The notes: generated by a model from the letters alone, not told the origin. Shown: positions 22,989 to 35,675, numbered from the stretch's first letter. The stretch is DNA of 64,000 bases from Benincasa hispida (GCF_009727055.1 NC_052351.1:54579888-54643887); one strand, 5' to 3'. A program made the numbers and translations.

Positions 22989-23830
22989 GCCGTCAACGCA
23001 AGACGATGAAAGGATGTGCTAAACTTTGAGCAAATGGAAAATGAGACCCTGAGCACTGCCTGGGTGTCATTTAGAAGATTGGTGAAAAACTGCCCGCACA
23101 TCGGGATACCCGATTGCATTTTGATGGAGACCTTTTATAACGGCCTGAACAGATCGATACAGGTTGTTGCTGACGCCTCCATGGTAGGAGGTTTTTTGGA
23201 CAAAATGTATACTGAGGCCAAGGTCATCCTTGACCGCATAACGGGAACATGGATGACTGGATTGATGATGGCTATGGAGGTCGAGGCGTCGAAAGAAGAA
23301 AGAGTGAAACTGCCATTGTCCCTACGAAGACAATGACCACACTGGCTGCTCAAATGGCCGCGGTGACCTCCATCCTTCAATCGATGGAAATCAATCAAGG
23401 AGCCATTTCCCAACAATCAGCACAACCTGCTGCGCTGGCTCATGTGGCCGCAATAAGTTGTGTTAATTATAGAGGGGCTCATGCGTAGAAATGTGCTCAT
23501 CGAATCTCCAACAAGTATGCGCCATCCAAAACAACCCCTTCAACAACACCTACAATTCTGGCTGGCGGAGCCATCATAACTTCGGTTGGGGAGGTAATCC
23601 TAACCAAGACGGGCCAGTCAACCATCAGAGTGGCAGACGAGGGAACCCTCCTCTTCACCATAACTCCAACCAGGGGCAAACCAAGTTAATCACTAACCAG
23701 TAACCCTCATCTTCAAACACCTCGGAAGCTCATTGGAGGCCCTGCTTAAACAATATATAGACAAAAAGGATATAGTAATGCAGGCGTAGACATCTTCAAT
23801 TCGAAACTTAAAGATCCAAGTAGGCTAACA

Positions 23831-24883
23831 TGGCATCTGAGTTGAGAAATAGAGCACCAGGAACGTTGCCCAGCAACTCTGAAGCCCGGGATCCAATGGA
23901 AAGAAGCAATGTCCCTAGGACATCAGGCAGGCAAGTTGGACCGCCTACAGAGATATGGATTGTGCTCATTTTAAGAAACGCATCTTTCGGTCCATATCTC
24001 ACATCTATGTTTAATTGCTTTCTTTAATCTGTCTTATGGAATTCCTAAATTTTGTCTTCTCTTCTTCATTTAATTCGTTTCATGAATTTATGAACTTGTT
24101 CTTCATTTATTCCCTTGCATTTATTTCTGTATCGTCTTTAATTCTTTTATCTTTTCTGTAATTGATGTGTTAGTCTTTAAATGGTGAATGAATGGAAATA
24201 AAGAGAATTTATTGCCCAAGTCATAGCAACTTACGTTGATGGAAAGAAAAATAATAAAAATAAAAATAAAATAATCAACAACCAGTATGCAAGGCGATAA
24301 TGGACGCATTTTGAACCAATAAGATACGCTTTGCATTCACCCAACTCAACTGTGAGCTGAGAGGTGTGTTGCACGCGTGTGTGTCCTTTGCCCATCCTTA
24401 GCTAAATGCACTATGTTGAGGTAGTGATGTGCTGGTAGAAAATGTCGTTCGCCTGATCCTCCAGAAAGTGTTTATTTAAGGGGTGTGTTGCTGGGATGCA
24501 TGCATTGTTGCCCGTCCTTTACGAAGATGCATTTGCGTTGGTGAGCACATTGCATTAATCTTTTCCTTGCATCCATTTGAATAAAACATTAAAGAAAATT
24601 CATTTTGCAATTTGAGAAGTCCAATCATTTCATATTCCAAAAAAATAATGATTCTGCAGACAAAAGGACATTTTTCTGAAATCTCATAAATGAGGGGAGT
24701 TCAAAGATGGCTTTGAGTCCTTGAGGTTGTCACTGCAAAAATCACATTGGGCCCACTAAGGCCAACCTTATAATAGGACCTTCCCTCGTCTGTGAACATT
24801 ACATCATTTGCATTTGAAAAACTAGCGCATTGCATCCAGAGCTTTCTTCTTCCCAATGATTTCCAGTTCTTTCACTAAGCTCC
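23831..24883 (+). other. Spacer between gag and second ORF (element D)
   Basis: About 1 kb without a credible ORF. It contains an A/T-rich run of aaataa units at 24247-24275. The second half (24300-24560) matches 49090-49340 of the sister element, including 'aggggtgtgttgc.gggatgcatgcattgttgcccgtcct'-like sequence. Just before the second ORF lies a weak TATA-like 'ttataatagg' near 24769, which corresponds to a good TATA box in the sister copy. Confidence 0.6.
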
Positions 24884-26766
24884 ATGGGCCGACCAAACTT
24901 TTCAGCCTCTACTTCACCATCAACCTCTTCCAATGACCAAATCACCATGCGAGAAGTAGCATTCCTTTCTGCCATTCATAGGCTTGCTGCCCAACCCCAC
25001 ACTGTCCCTAGAATCGCTGGTAGAACCCAGAGAAACCCTTTGGCCGTTAGACCTCCTTGTTTAAGAGGGGGCAAAGCACTGAGAGCACCTCATTTCCAAC
25101 TCCAGCCATCTTAACTGAGAGCGAGAAGAAGAGACGCAATTATAAGGAGGTGTTTGGTAACATTCTAAGCAATCTAAAGCAAGGAGGAGGATTACCCGAG
25201 CCAGGGGTTGTAAACCAACCACTGTCTACAGAGGAGGTGACGGTGGCGGTGACTGAAGAAGTGGTGGTGGCGGAGGCAGTGTTGAATGAAGAAGAGACAG
25301 GAAGAGACACTCTGGCCTTAGAGACTCCTGAGGTGACTGCCAACGAAGAAACCTATGACGGATCCTCCTGAGTTACAGTGGAGGAGATTGCAGTGGTTGA
25401 AGTTACGATGGAGGAGGTTGCGAAAGAGATGCAACCAGAAGTAGTTGAAGAGAAAAAGAAGAAAAAGAAGAGCAAGGGGAAAAAGGCTGGAGAAGGTGAA
25501 CCATCTCGTCGTTATCGCAAGGTAGAATAAAGAAAAGAAGGATGATGACAAAGATGAGGAAGCCAAGAAGGAAATGAAGAAGAAAGAGAAGAAAGAAAAA
25601 AAAGAGCACCAGCGTGAGGAAAGGCACCTAAGGAAAGAAGAAGAAAAGAAGATGAGGGCTGCGAGCCAAAAAAGAATGGAGAATCAATCTTCGTAAGGGA
25701 GGACAGGGGGGAAACAACGCAATTAATGGAGCCGGCGCAACCTGAAGCAATGCAAGTGGTTGCATCCGACGAAGGTGAAGAAGGAGAAGGTACCCCCTAA
25801 TGAGGCATCGCAGGGAGAATGCGCCGCAAGGGCCTACCATTGACCCTCAAAGATTGATCATCGCATTAGAAGAAGAAGAAAGAAGAAGAAAATAAGAGGA
25901 GGAAAAATAGGAGAAAATGGAGAGGGAAAAGCTCATTGTCGCATAAGGGAATAGAAGAAGAAGACTGCAAGATGAAGAGATGCGTAGCAGTAATGAGATC
26001 GCAAGGATCGAAGGGATAAGGCGGCGCGAAAAGGAACAATGTCTATTGCTGGCCTCCGAGCTGTTTGTAGAATAGTTTGAGAGGGAAGAAAGAGAAGAAA
26101 AAGAAGAAGAAAAGAAAAAGAAAGTTGAAGAAGAGAGAAGAATGAAGGAAGAGAAGGAGAGGAAGAGCAAAGCCAATAGGCAACACCTACAAAAGAAGAA
26201 GGGTAAAGAACTCGCGGAATGCGAGAAGGAGGAACAACACAAAGAGCGGGAGAAGAGACAAAGGCAAGTAGCCTGCCTTGCATTGGCTAAAGAAAAGGGC
26301 AAGGCAATCGCAGAGAGTAGCAGCGTGCATTGGCAAAGAGGCATCCATCGAAGAGAAAGAAATGACGATATGTTGATAGAGATGGGCTTCTTCCCTGTGC
26401 CAAACGCCACTACTGGACCTCGTCACAAAAGCATGAATAGTGGAACAATGGATGGGATTTTTTTTGTCAATGCTCAGCCATTGTTGTTCCCAATAGTGAG
26501 AGACTTCTATCGCGAGCGTCCTACACGGAACCAAGGGATGCGGTGACCTTCAAAGGAGAGACGGTTCTTCAGTGCAAGGGACATCAATGAACTAACCGCA
26601 ATGAAAGGATAACTTGGATGCACGGAACAACAAATTCATTTGAGCTCCCATGGAGCAGCAGATGGAGAACGCGCTACACGTATTAACGCAACCAGGCACA
26701 AAGTTGTCGGTTTCACTCAAAGGCATCCGTACCTTGGTGTCTTCTAGAGGGAAGGCTTTAGGTCTA
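24884..26766 (+). pseudogene. Second ORF of element D (charged, plant-transposon-like protein)
   Basis: The start ATG at 24884 matches the sister ORF at 49703 (both have a Ser/Thr/Pro-rich N-terminus, then MREVAFLSA). Next come an acidic Val/Glu-rich stretch (25100-25370), Lys-rich runs near 25450-25640 and a long Lys/Glu/Arg-rich, coiled-coil-like region (25850-26330). Then RRERNDDMLIEMGFFPVP and NAQPLLFPIVRDFYRERPT resemble what I recall as the domain named putative plant transposon protein. Frameshifts and stops break it into at least four frames. It is cut at 26767 by a chromovirus LTR. Function is unknown; it is not pol, and not recognisably env. Confidence 0.65.
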
Positions 26767-29213
26767 TGTGAAACCCGGATTTCCATTTTTCCTACTCAAG
26801 CAGGTGATTAAGATATTAACTAGGTGAAAGATAAAATCTATGTTGAAGTGAAGGAAATTTCTAGGTGTTGAATAGATTTTCCTTGAGTAGTTGAGTTAAG
26901 CTTAAATTGATGAAAAATTGACAAAGTTTTGAACTAGGCAGTGCTATGCATTGGCCATAAGATCTTGGAAAGATTACTTGGATAAAGGGAAAAATTTGGA
27001 AATTTGGGTAAGTATAGATTGTTGTGTGGTATGTGTTGGTGAAGGAAGATGGTTGTGTGGGATGCGTTGGGAAGGGACCAATGCATTGGAAGAGGTTGTT
27101 TTAATGCGTTGGAAGGGTTGTTGGTGGATGGCATGCGGCTGAAGGAAGGAAAATGGAAGTGATGCGCTGAAGGGTTGGATGGCAAAAGGGTAGGTGAGGA
27201 CACGGGCAAGGCATGCGGCATGCATCGAGCACCCATGCATAGCGCGCAACCCATCTGATGAGCAGGCCAAGCATTGCTAGACGCCCAACCGTGCGTCGAG
27301 CAGCCTCAGCCAAATTGCCCAGACATGCATCGATGCACCCAGTCCATGCGTCGAGCGCTACCGAATGCTGCCAAGCACTGCCGAGCGCGCATGTATCGTT
27401 GCCCAGCGCCCATGCTATAGGCCTATGCATTGGTGACTAGCGCTCATGCCAAACGCCATGCATCGATGCCAAACGAACGATGATTTGATGCCGAGCGAGC
27501 TGTGCATCGAGAACGAGTGACCATCCTATGTGTTGGTGATGGCTGCCTCTTGCGATGGCTAAGTTGGATTGCGATGGTAGTGAGATGGCTTGCACGATGG
27601 ATACGTTGGAAAAAGGCCATGCGATGAGCTAGGTTGGACGCGTTGGATGCGTTGGATGCGTTGGTGATGTACCATGCGTTGATGGCCTACTATGCATTGA
27701 TAGCCTAATATGCATTGAACATCCAAGAGTTTGAGGACGCATAGGAAGGATGAACTCATGAAGGATGTCATCCGGACATGTGGCTTGTTAGGAAGAATTC
27801 TTAAGCCTTAAGTAAAAGAGGTGGCAACATAAGAAGACATACAAAGTCAAGGTCTATGTGTTGGTGAAAGGAGAAGAAGACACATTGGGTTGTGCTGATG
27901 CAAGATTGTGTTGATGGTGTAAGGAAGAGACACTTGGTCATACGGCCAAGTAGAAGGTGTCGGCCATGGAGCAATCTTGGACGCCTATAAATAGAGCCAA
28001 AGACTTCAGATGAAAACTTAAATTCTCTTCAAAATACATAAAGAAAAGTGTATGGGAGGAAACCATGCGTTGGTAGCAAGACCGTGCGTCGGTCAAGATG
28101 TTCCAAGAAGGGAGATGCTGTCGGGCAGAAAAGACAGGAAGTAGCATCAACTTCGAACGAGGAGTTCTCCTAGAATACTCGTGCCTTTGATGTGATTCCA
28201 AAGCCAAATGAAAGCTAAAGGAGTCTAGTGTTCATATAGAAGTTTCCGGAGAAGAAGCTCCAAGGAATCGGGCTGGAGATTGAGGAAAATATAGAAGGGT
28301 CAGGCAGTCAGGTAAGCTGGGCCAGCCTTAATGTTTTGATGATTCTGGCCAAATCACGAAGATTATAAGCTAAGATTTTATGGTAAGCTTCTTGAGACAT
28401 TTTGGAACATGTTTGCAGAAGGAAATATCTTAAAATAAGGTCTGGAACTATGTGTAATCTAAGCTGATATTTGGATCTGGAATTTAGGATTTAAAAGGGA
28501 AACCAAGGAAACCTAAGGAACTTCGGAAAGGAAAATTCCTAACTAACCAAGGTGAGTGGTTATTGTGTGTTGTATTGTTGATATGAATACTATATATAGG
28601 TAAATATATATAGGGGATAATGTTAAATTGGCATGATCAGGGATATATGTTTATCTGATTACTATGCTTGTTAAGATATTGCTTGTATGTTTGTGTTGGA
28701 AAACTGGAATTGTACCCGGGGTATATAGTTAGCATGCTTGAAAAGGTACTTAGCAGGAAAATATAGTCGGCTTCGATCGGCGGGAAATTATAGTTGGTGA
28801 CGATCGGCGAGAAATATAGTCAAGTTACTTAGGCATAGCTAGCGGGAAAATAGTCGATGTGCACATTGGCGGGATAATAGGGTACAGGGAAAGTTTCCAT
28901 AGGAATTGTTGATACATTGCTTAAGTACACGTGTGAAAATACTGGGCAAAATGTAGGATCATGCCAAGGGTAACCAATGGTAAAACTGGGGATGTCTTAT
29001 TATGTGATAACCAGTGGTCAAGTTGGGGTTGTTTGTTTAACCAGCAGCTGAGCTGGGGATAATCCAGCGGTCTGGTTGGAAAATAATAATGAACTTGTGG
29101 TAATGTTCTTGTTAACTATGTATTGCTTTCCCAAAAATATATTTTTGTTGACAAAGTTATTTGTTTATCGAAAAGCGCCACTCACTAGGTTTTATAGCTC
29201 ATGTTTTCTATGT
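26767..29213 (+). repeat. Chromovirus LTR N inside element D, 3' end missing
   Basis: It starts TGTGAAACCCGG, like the LTRs at 35676, 43503 and (minus) 62928. It contains a GC-rich block with many 'atgcgtcgag' units (27190-27500), a 9-bp repeat ggatgcgtt (27635-27672) and a TATA box within 'gcctataaatagagcc' at 27986-27993. U5-like sequence follows, ending near 'tagctcatgttttctatg'. About 350 bases of the LTR end are missing by comparison with the solo LTR at 60777-62928. Repeats near 28770-28870 ('atcggcg.gaaa.tatagt') and 28965-29065 ('aaccag.g.t..a..tgggg') are local tandem copies. Confidence 0.72.
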
Positions 29214-30171
29214 TTGCAATCTTCATTGTGCTACCATGATGTATTATATGTTGATACTTAGAATCATTCCCCATACTTTGTAAATTTTGACTAACACATA
29301 GTTAATTCTTAGTTAGCAATACTTTACCTTTTATCTTTCAAAATTATGCTCAAACCTTCTTTTTGAAATTTTCTTCTAAGTGTTTGTCTAATCTATCCAA
29401 ACAACACAATGAGGACCTTGAGCATCTCTAAATTTAGGGGTGGGGAAGGTCTGAGCAGATGAGATCAAGAATATGCGGTCATTAAGAAAATGCGTTCATT
29501 AAGAAAATGCGTTCATTTTCTATAAAATATTTTTTTTTTTTTACAAAACTCCAATGTCAGCACAAGGGAAAACCTAAAAAATGTTCCCAACCTGATAAGA
29601 GTTTAGATGTGAAAGGAGCCTGCTCGTAGTTGGATGTTCATATGACACCCGTAGGAGCAAGCCAAAACGAAGGTGGATTTCTAAGAACAACGTAGTATGA
29701 AAATGAAAAAAAATATATATAAAAAGGAAAATGAAAGAGTGCAAGAGACAACTCCTATGAATATCATGAGTTAAAGTTGAAGATTGGCACATAATCGTGG
29801 TTGGATGTTTGCATGAGACCCGTGAGAACAAGCCAAAATGAAGGGTGTAACCATGATCAATGGTCTCTAATAAATGACACAAGATTTGACCACCGCATAT
29901 ATACGCATCAAGTTGTTTTGACAAAGAAGAGGAAAACATTCTATTTTAAAACTAGAAAAGCATCTTTGAGCAGAAATTTGTTACATGGAAGAATAAAGTA
30001 GGGCTTTGCTAGGAATTAGCAAGGATAGAAGGAAATTACGATGTCAAGAAATGTGCCTAAGTGTAACATTCGAAGCAACCAATCGAAGCAAAAATATAGG
30101 ACATGAATTTTGCATTATTGCCTTAGTAGAAGATATGCTTGAGGACAAGCATATATCTAAATTTGGGGGTG
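29214..30171 (+). other. 3' region of element D
   Basis: Non-coding sequence that resumes Athila homology (compare 58560-59505). It holds an internal polypurine tract at 29430-29446, two copies of the 'tagttggatgttc.tatgacacccgt' motif (29621-29675, 29791-29845) and a perfect 8-bp stem-loop at 30133-30154. The LTR-adjacent polypurine tract aaatttgggggtg follows at 30159-30171. Confidence 0.78.
30159..30171 (+). promoter_or_regulatory. Polypurine tract (plus-strand primer), element D
   Basis: aaatttgggggtg lies immediately before the TG of the 3' LTR; the same tract precedes the LTR at 59506. Confidence 0.88.
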
Positions 30172-32063
30172 TGATAACTTGTAGAAATACAAGTTATTTA
30201 TGCTGCCTTATTCAGATATTGCGGCCAAAAATGAGTAAATATGCGTCGATTGTTGGAAAATTAGCTAAGAAATACAATAATTATGAATTATCACAATTAC
30301 ACCCACTAACACCATCAAGATGGTAGAAAAGGATATTTTTATTCTGTTTTGTAGGAAACCAAGTCACCGCTTGCAATCAAGGCTCAAAGAGAAACTGAAC
30401 AACACATCTCTGTCGCATTGCGCCCATCAATCATCAATGAAGAGCTGATTAATGCAATGTCGGTGCAATGTGACAGTCGATCCAGAGTTGAACTCCAACC
30501 ACATGCGGTAATAAAAACAACACCGCATACGAGCACACGATCGAAAGATGCAACTGAGCAATGCAAACGCGGAGGATGGTGACACATGCACAACTAACCA
30601 TTGTGCATATTCGATGGACTGATTGCATAACAGAAGGAATATTTATTCCACCATTCTCGGAATTTCCATAACAATAAGTGGGGTCCACAAGTCAAGAGTC
30701 AAAGCTTTTCACCTATAAATACCTTCATAGAATTCACAGAAGATATACTTGATACGAGGGCTAATTGATACTAGACTATTGAGAGAGAGAGGCTGAGTAG
30801 AGTGTTGTTCGAAAGAAATTCGGGAAGAGAAGAGACAAGGCCGAGAGGTGAGTCTCAATGTAATTCTGCTAAATCCCCGCCGTGAAGCTCCGTACTTAAA
30901 TCCCTCCTACCAGTTGAGCAAGCCTGAGAGGGAAGCTCATCCTTCCACATGATCCATATGCCAGCAAGCAAATCTCCATCCAAATCGGTGCCAAGACGTT
31001 GGCTCTCATTTGTATTTGTTTCTAACTTTCCTTCATCAATTGTATTTCATCTTCTTAATCTCTTCATTCACAACCACATATCAGACCCTAAATAGTATTA
31101 TTGAATGTCTGGATCATTGTCATATCCACTTTTCTATCTATTTTCGTTCCTCCATTAATCGTTTTCTTCATGAAGTTTTCTTAATCCCTTGGTAACTAAT
31201 ATGGATTAAACAAGTAACTTAATATGTGCTAAATAGATAAATGCGTTTAACTAAGGCATGCTAGACAGCATCTTCACCTGTGAGAGCAGAAGTGAAGATA
31301 CCATTTTGATCTATCCAGAGAAGGTTAAAAGAATGCGTTAACTAAAGCGAGTAGTACTTCAAGAGATGGAAGCAACCTTGCGTTCATTACGTTTGTCCCT
31401 GTTTCACCACATAGATGTGGGAACCGATCACCGAGAGGTGTACGCCAAGGGAAAAGCGGAACCGTACTTATAGCTTTAACGCAATTAAGGACTTGCGATG
31501 TTTATATTAGTTATCTTTTCTCTTTCTGCTTCGCACCTAAGACTTGCCACCATATTACACAATCTTTGTATAATCTTCACAGTTAGCCTTGACCTCAGTA
31601 TCTTGTATCATGTAACCTGTATCTTGTATCATCTTAGCTTAGGTTTACTTTATCACAATTTATTTTATTATCACATCTTTACCACTTTACTTTACTTTGT
31701 CGCATGTTTAAATACTTGTACACACAACTCTTTTATAAATTGAAAAATCCCTGGTCGCATGTATCACAAATGCAACGCAATAACCTAAAACAGCCCCTGT
31801 GTTCGACCTCGGATCACACCGAGAAACTTGCAGTGGAATTATACTTGGTTCTAACGCAAGGAAACTTATGACAACGCATAGCGTACTACATGAACATTCA
31901 TTAATAACATATATCTAGAAGTAGTATCGCATAAAGTAAATAAAGTCATCATTCATTCATGCGTTGTATGACATAAGATTAGAATGCATTGTTCGTCAAC
32001 AAGTTTATGGCATTTTTGTGTCTTTACAAGTTTATGGCAATGCATCACATTTTATGCTCACCA
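30172..32063 (+). repeat. 3' LTR of element D
   Basis: TGATAACTTG start, TATA box at 30714-30721, and end 'gctcacca' before the TTAAG duplication. 1892 bp against about 1899 bp for the 5' LTR, collinear throughout. Confidence 0.9.
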
Positions 32064-32068
32064 TTAAG
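32064..32068 (+). repeat. Target-site duplication of element D (right)
   Basis: TTAAG, identical to 20130-20134. Confidence 0.85.
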
Positions 32069-33984
32069 CTGAATATGCGGCAATTATGTTAGGAATTCAT
32101 GAGAAAATGAGCTTGCATCGTTTATGATGAATCTCAGCTAACCCATTATTATGTGTTCAATGTTCTATTTTTGTAGCTAACGCAGGAAGTGGACGCAAAC
32201 GGGAAAGCCGGGCCACTGCATAGACGACCACATGCAGAGAAACTCTCCATCGCAAAGGCGAACACATTCGATCAACGCATGGGTGTTGGGGTAATCAGCC
32301 GCATGCGTCATCACATGGGAGTTGCGCTCGTCAAGCAATTGCAGTCATCGTGTCGAAGTTACGGTATTAAACAAATGCGATCACTGAATGATTGCAGCTA
32401 CACGATAATGCATAATAGAGGGATCAACACAAGGTTGGTGGAATGAACGAATCAACGTACATCTCAAGAAAATGAAAAGCTGATGTTGACATTTAACCTA
32501 CCACGCCGTTAGCAGCAGAGATTTAGAAAAAGATTAACATGCTGTGAATATCAGAATCAAAGCAGTCGATTAATGCTGTCGGTGATCCAAGCTCTATATA
32601 AAAAAGTAGATGAGCAGAATTTCAACTCATCCAAGGTTTTCGCCTGAGGTTCGCCTTAGAGCAGATCCTTGTGATCCAGACAAATGCATGAGAAGAAAGC
32701 TTGAGAGTTCTTCATCTCCTTCATCCATTCCGAGTGACGACCGAAGCCTTTGACTGAAGTTAGATCTCAAGAGAGTCAACTCCACCGCCAATCCATGGCA
32801 CCACCGGCAGCCTTGAGGCACATTTGCTGGAATTAATACATGATGTATTGTATTACATTTTGTGATTAAGGAATTAATATACTTCTTCCAGTTGGTCATT
32901 TCATTTTCTCTTTTTTCTTATATTGTATTGTATTACATTTTGTGATTAAGGAATTAATACATGATGTGTTCAATGCATTTATGTGTTTCCTTCGATTCCA
33001 TCTCTATCTTTCTTTACTTAGCATCCATAACTTCATTGCATCACTTAGTGAGATTGCTAGAGTATCGCACACTTAGTCTTGTGGATTAGGGATATGAAGC
33101 ATGTAGCAAACCATCGAGAGGTGTGCGTTGCGTGAGTGTGTGAGTAAACCTTATTTGCTTAGTGTGAAGCTAACGCATCGCTTGTCTATGAGTAAAGTTA
33201 GCAACAACTAATTGTCCAGGAGGGTAAGTGGTTGGTCGCATTAAGCAATGTAAGCTAATATTCACTAGAGATAGGAATAATCTTAGGTCACCCAAGTTTA
33301 TGTGGTTATCTTGACTTATGAGCTCATCAATCATCATTTAGGCATACTTGAGTGAGTAGTCAAAAACCCAAATCTAAAACTCGAGAGAGCAGATTGGAAT
33401 GCATAAGCAAGAATGGGGAACTTAGAGATAAGCTCCGTCTGCTTTTACACAGCATATACACCCTACGGATAGGATATTGCATGCATCCAGGAAGTAGGAT
33501 ATGGTGGTATGCAGCTATCACGCTCATGTGGCGAGAGCATGTGAGTGGGTTATGGAGGTTTAGGCAGGCACAGGCTTCTCGACACTATCGCATATATATT
33601 GCATACGTCCTAGAGTTAGGCACAAGTGTGTGTAGCATGATCGCATGGCTTGTGTTGACTAAGGTTGCCCTTGCGGTCACTCTCAAAGGTTGCAATGAAG
33701 ACATCACCGCATTTTATCTATTTTTCCATCCATTTACTTCCTGTCAATAGTTGTTGTGTCTCTACCTCTCATTCACACTCTCATTGCGTTTTCTGTTACT
33801 TAGGAGTAGAAGTAGTGTTAGCATAGAAACCTCCCATCCATTCTTTTATTCAACCGCCGCATGCACATTACCGCATACATCTCGCTACAAGTCCCTGTGT
33901 TCGACCTCGGATCACCCGAGAAACTTGCGTTCGCGTTATACTTGGCGTGAGCACAAGAAAACTTGTGATAGGACGATGGTCATC
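32069..33984 (+). repeat. Right piece of Athila-type LTR F
   Basis: Continuation of the LTR begun at 20072. A TATA-like tatataaa is at 32595-32602, and the U5 end has 'tccctgtgttcgacctcgg' (33892) and 'gagaaacttgcg'. An 80-bp local duplication places the same 36 bases (tgtattgtattacatttt...) at 32844-32879 and 32924-32959. It ends at or near 'gatggtca' (33982), where LTR E begins. ORFs inside have no signature. Confidence 0.65.
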
Positions 33985-35675
33985 TGATAACTTGTAGACA
34001 TACAAATTATTTATGTTGCCTTATTCAGATATTGTGGCCAAAAGAGAGAAAATATGCATCGATTGTATGGAAATTGGCTAAGAAATACAATAATTATGAA
34101 TTACTGCCAATACACCAACTAACATCATCAGGATGGTAGAAAAGGATATTTCTAGTCTATTTTGCAGGAAATCAAGTCACCGCGATGAAGGCTCAAAGAG
34201 AAACTGAACAACGCATCTCTGTCGCATTGTGCCCTTTCAATCAACAATGAAGAGACGATCAATGCAATGAAGGCGCATGTGACAATCGATCTAGAGCTGC
34301 GCATGCGGTAATAAAAACAACACCGCATGCGAGCACACGATCGAAAGATGCAAATGAGCAATACAATTGTGGAGGATTCTGACACGTGTACAACTAACCG
34401 TTGTGCAATTTTGACGAATTGATTTCATATCGGAAGGAATATTTATTCCACCATTTTCGAAATTTCCATAACAATAAAGTGGGGTCCACAAGTCAGAGAG
34501 TCAAAGCTTTCAGCCTATAAATACCCTCATAGAATTCACTGAAAGATATACTTGATAGGAGGCTATTTTGATATCTGTATATTGAGAGAGAGGCTGATCT
34601 GAGTGCTGATCGGAGAAAATGTGGGAAGAAAAGAGACAAGGCCGAGAGGTGAGTCTCAGGGCAACATCATTACAAATCCCCGTCGTGAAGCTTTGTGCTT
34701 AGATCCTTTCTATCGAACGAGCAAGCCTGAGAATGAAGCTCTTCCTTCCATTCACTCCATATGCCGGCAAGCGAACTCTCCATCTAGATCTGTGTCAAGA
34801 CGTTGGCACTCATCTGTATTTCTTTCTAACTCTTATTCATCAATTGTATTTCATTTTCTTATTCTCTTCATTCACAATCATATATCAGACGCTTGATTCT
34901 ATAGTTAAATGTATTGATCATTTTCATCTCCATCTTTCTGTCTATTTTCGTTCCTTCATTAATCGTTTTCTCCATGATGTTTTCTTAATCCCTTGGTGAT
35001 TAATATGAATTAAACAAGTAAATAAAATTGTGCTAAAGAGATGAATATGTTTAGCTAAAGAATGCTAGACAGCATCTTCACCTGTGAGAGCAGAAGTGAA
35101 TATGCCATTTTGATCTGTCGAGAGAAGGTTAGAAGAATGCGTTAACTAAAATGAGAAGTACTTCTAGAGATGGAAGCAACCTTGCGTTCATTATATTCAT
35201 CCCTATTTCACCATAGAGATGTAGGAATGCGGCCGATCGCCAAGAGGTGTACGTCAAGGGAAAGTGGAACCGTACTTATGTCTTTAACGTAATTAAGGAA
35301 CTTGTGATGTTTGTACTAATTATTCTTTCTATTTCTGCTTCGTATGTAAAGCCTTGCCACTGCATAACATGACTCTTTGTATATTCTTCACAGACAGTCT
35401 CAATCTTAGTATCTTGTATCATCATAGCTTATGTTTACTTTATTGCAATTTAATTTATTATCGCATTTTTATCGCTTATCTTAAGTTTATTGCATTTTTA
35501 AATACCTGTACACAAAACTTTTATTAAATTGAAAAACCCCCGGTCGCATATATCACAAATGTAATGCATTTAACCTAAAACAATCCCTGTGTTCGACCTC
35601 GGATTACACCAAGAAACTTGCAATGAAATTATACTTGGTTCCAACGCAAGGAAACTTGTGACAATGCACAACATA
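33985..35675 (+). repeat. 5' LTR of Athila-like element E/G, interrupted
   Basis: TGATAACTTG start, TATA box at 34516-34523, and the same landmarks as the D and H LTRs, down to 'cttgtgacaatgcacaacata'. The chromovirus M starts at 35676, about 100 bp short of the LTR end. A short tail of this LTR reappears at 47037 before a tRNA-Asp primer site. Confidence 0.8.

Larger units (their letters stand above)
22059..23830 (+). pseudogene. Athila-like gag of element D, chimeric assembly
   Basis: An N-terminal region (22113-22406, with DRNIAMRNYVAP) is followed by an in-frame stop, then the capsid-like domain with LYLFPYTLRDEAKRWAHSLE and FMKKFFPSAVNARRRKDV, then VKNCPHIGIPDCILMETFYN and a tail. The zinc knuckle near 23450 is damaged: the second Cys is Tyr (CVNYRGAHA) and a stop follows. 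Gag would form the particle and bind RNA. Part of the sequence is present two or three times because of an N gap (22643-22663) and a Tn5-adapter junction (22953-22988). The apparent length is therefore unreliable, and the peptides over those joints are artefacts. Confidence 0.82.
20135..32063 (+). mobile_element. Element D: complete Athila-like, apparently non-autonomous retrotransposon
   Basis: The order is 5' LTR, tRNA-Asp primer site, gag, spacer, second ORF, inserted chromovirus LTR, 3' region, polypurine tract, 3' LTR, bounded by a perfect 5-bp duplication (TTAAG). No protease, reverse transcriptase or integrase is present. Because the inserted LTR replaced the end of the second ORF, loss of sequence there cannot be excluded. 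The sister copy (47081-52463) has the same gag, spacer, second ORF order, so absence of pol between gag and that ORF looks original. It would need enzymes from an autonomous relative. Confidence 0.8.

Noticed and set aside
25847..26410. Minus-strand ORFs rich in Ser, Leu and Phe (also 50610-51200)
   Set aside because: They are antisense shadows of the Lys/Glu-rich second ORF; codons for Lys and Glu read as Phe, Leu and Ser in reverse.
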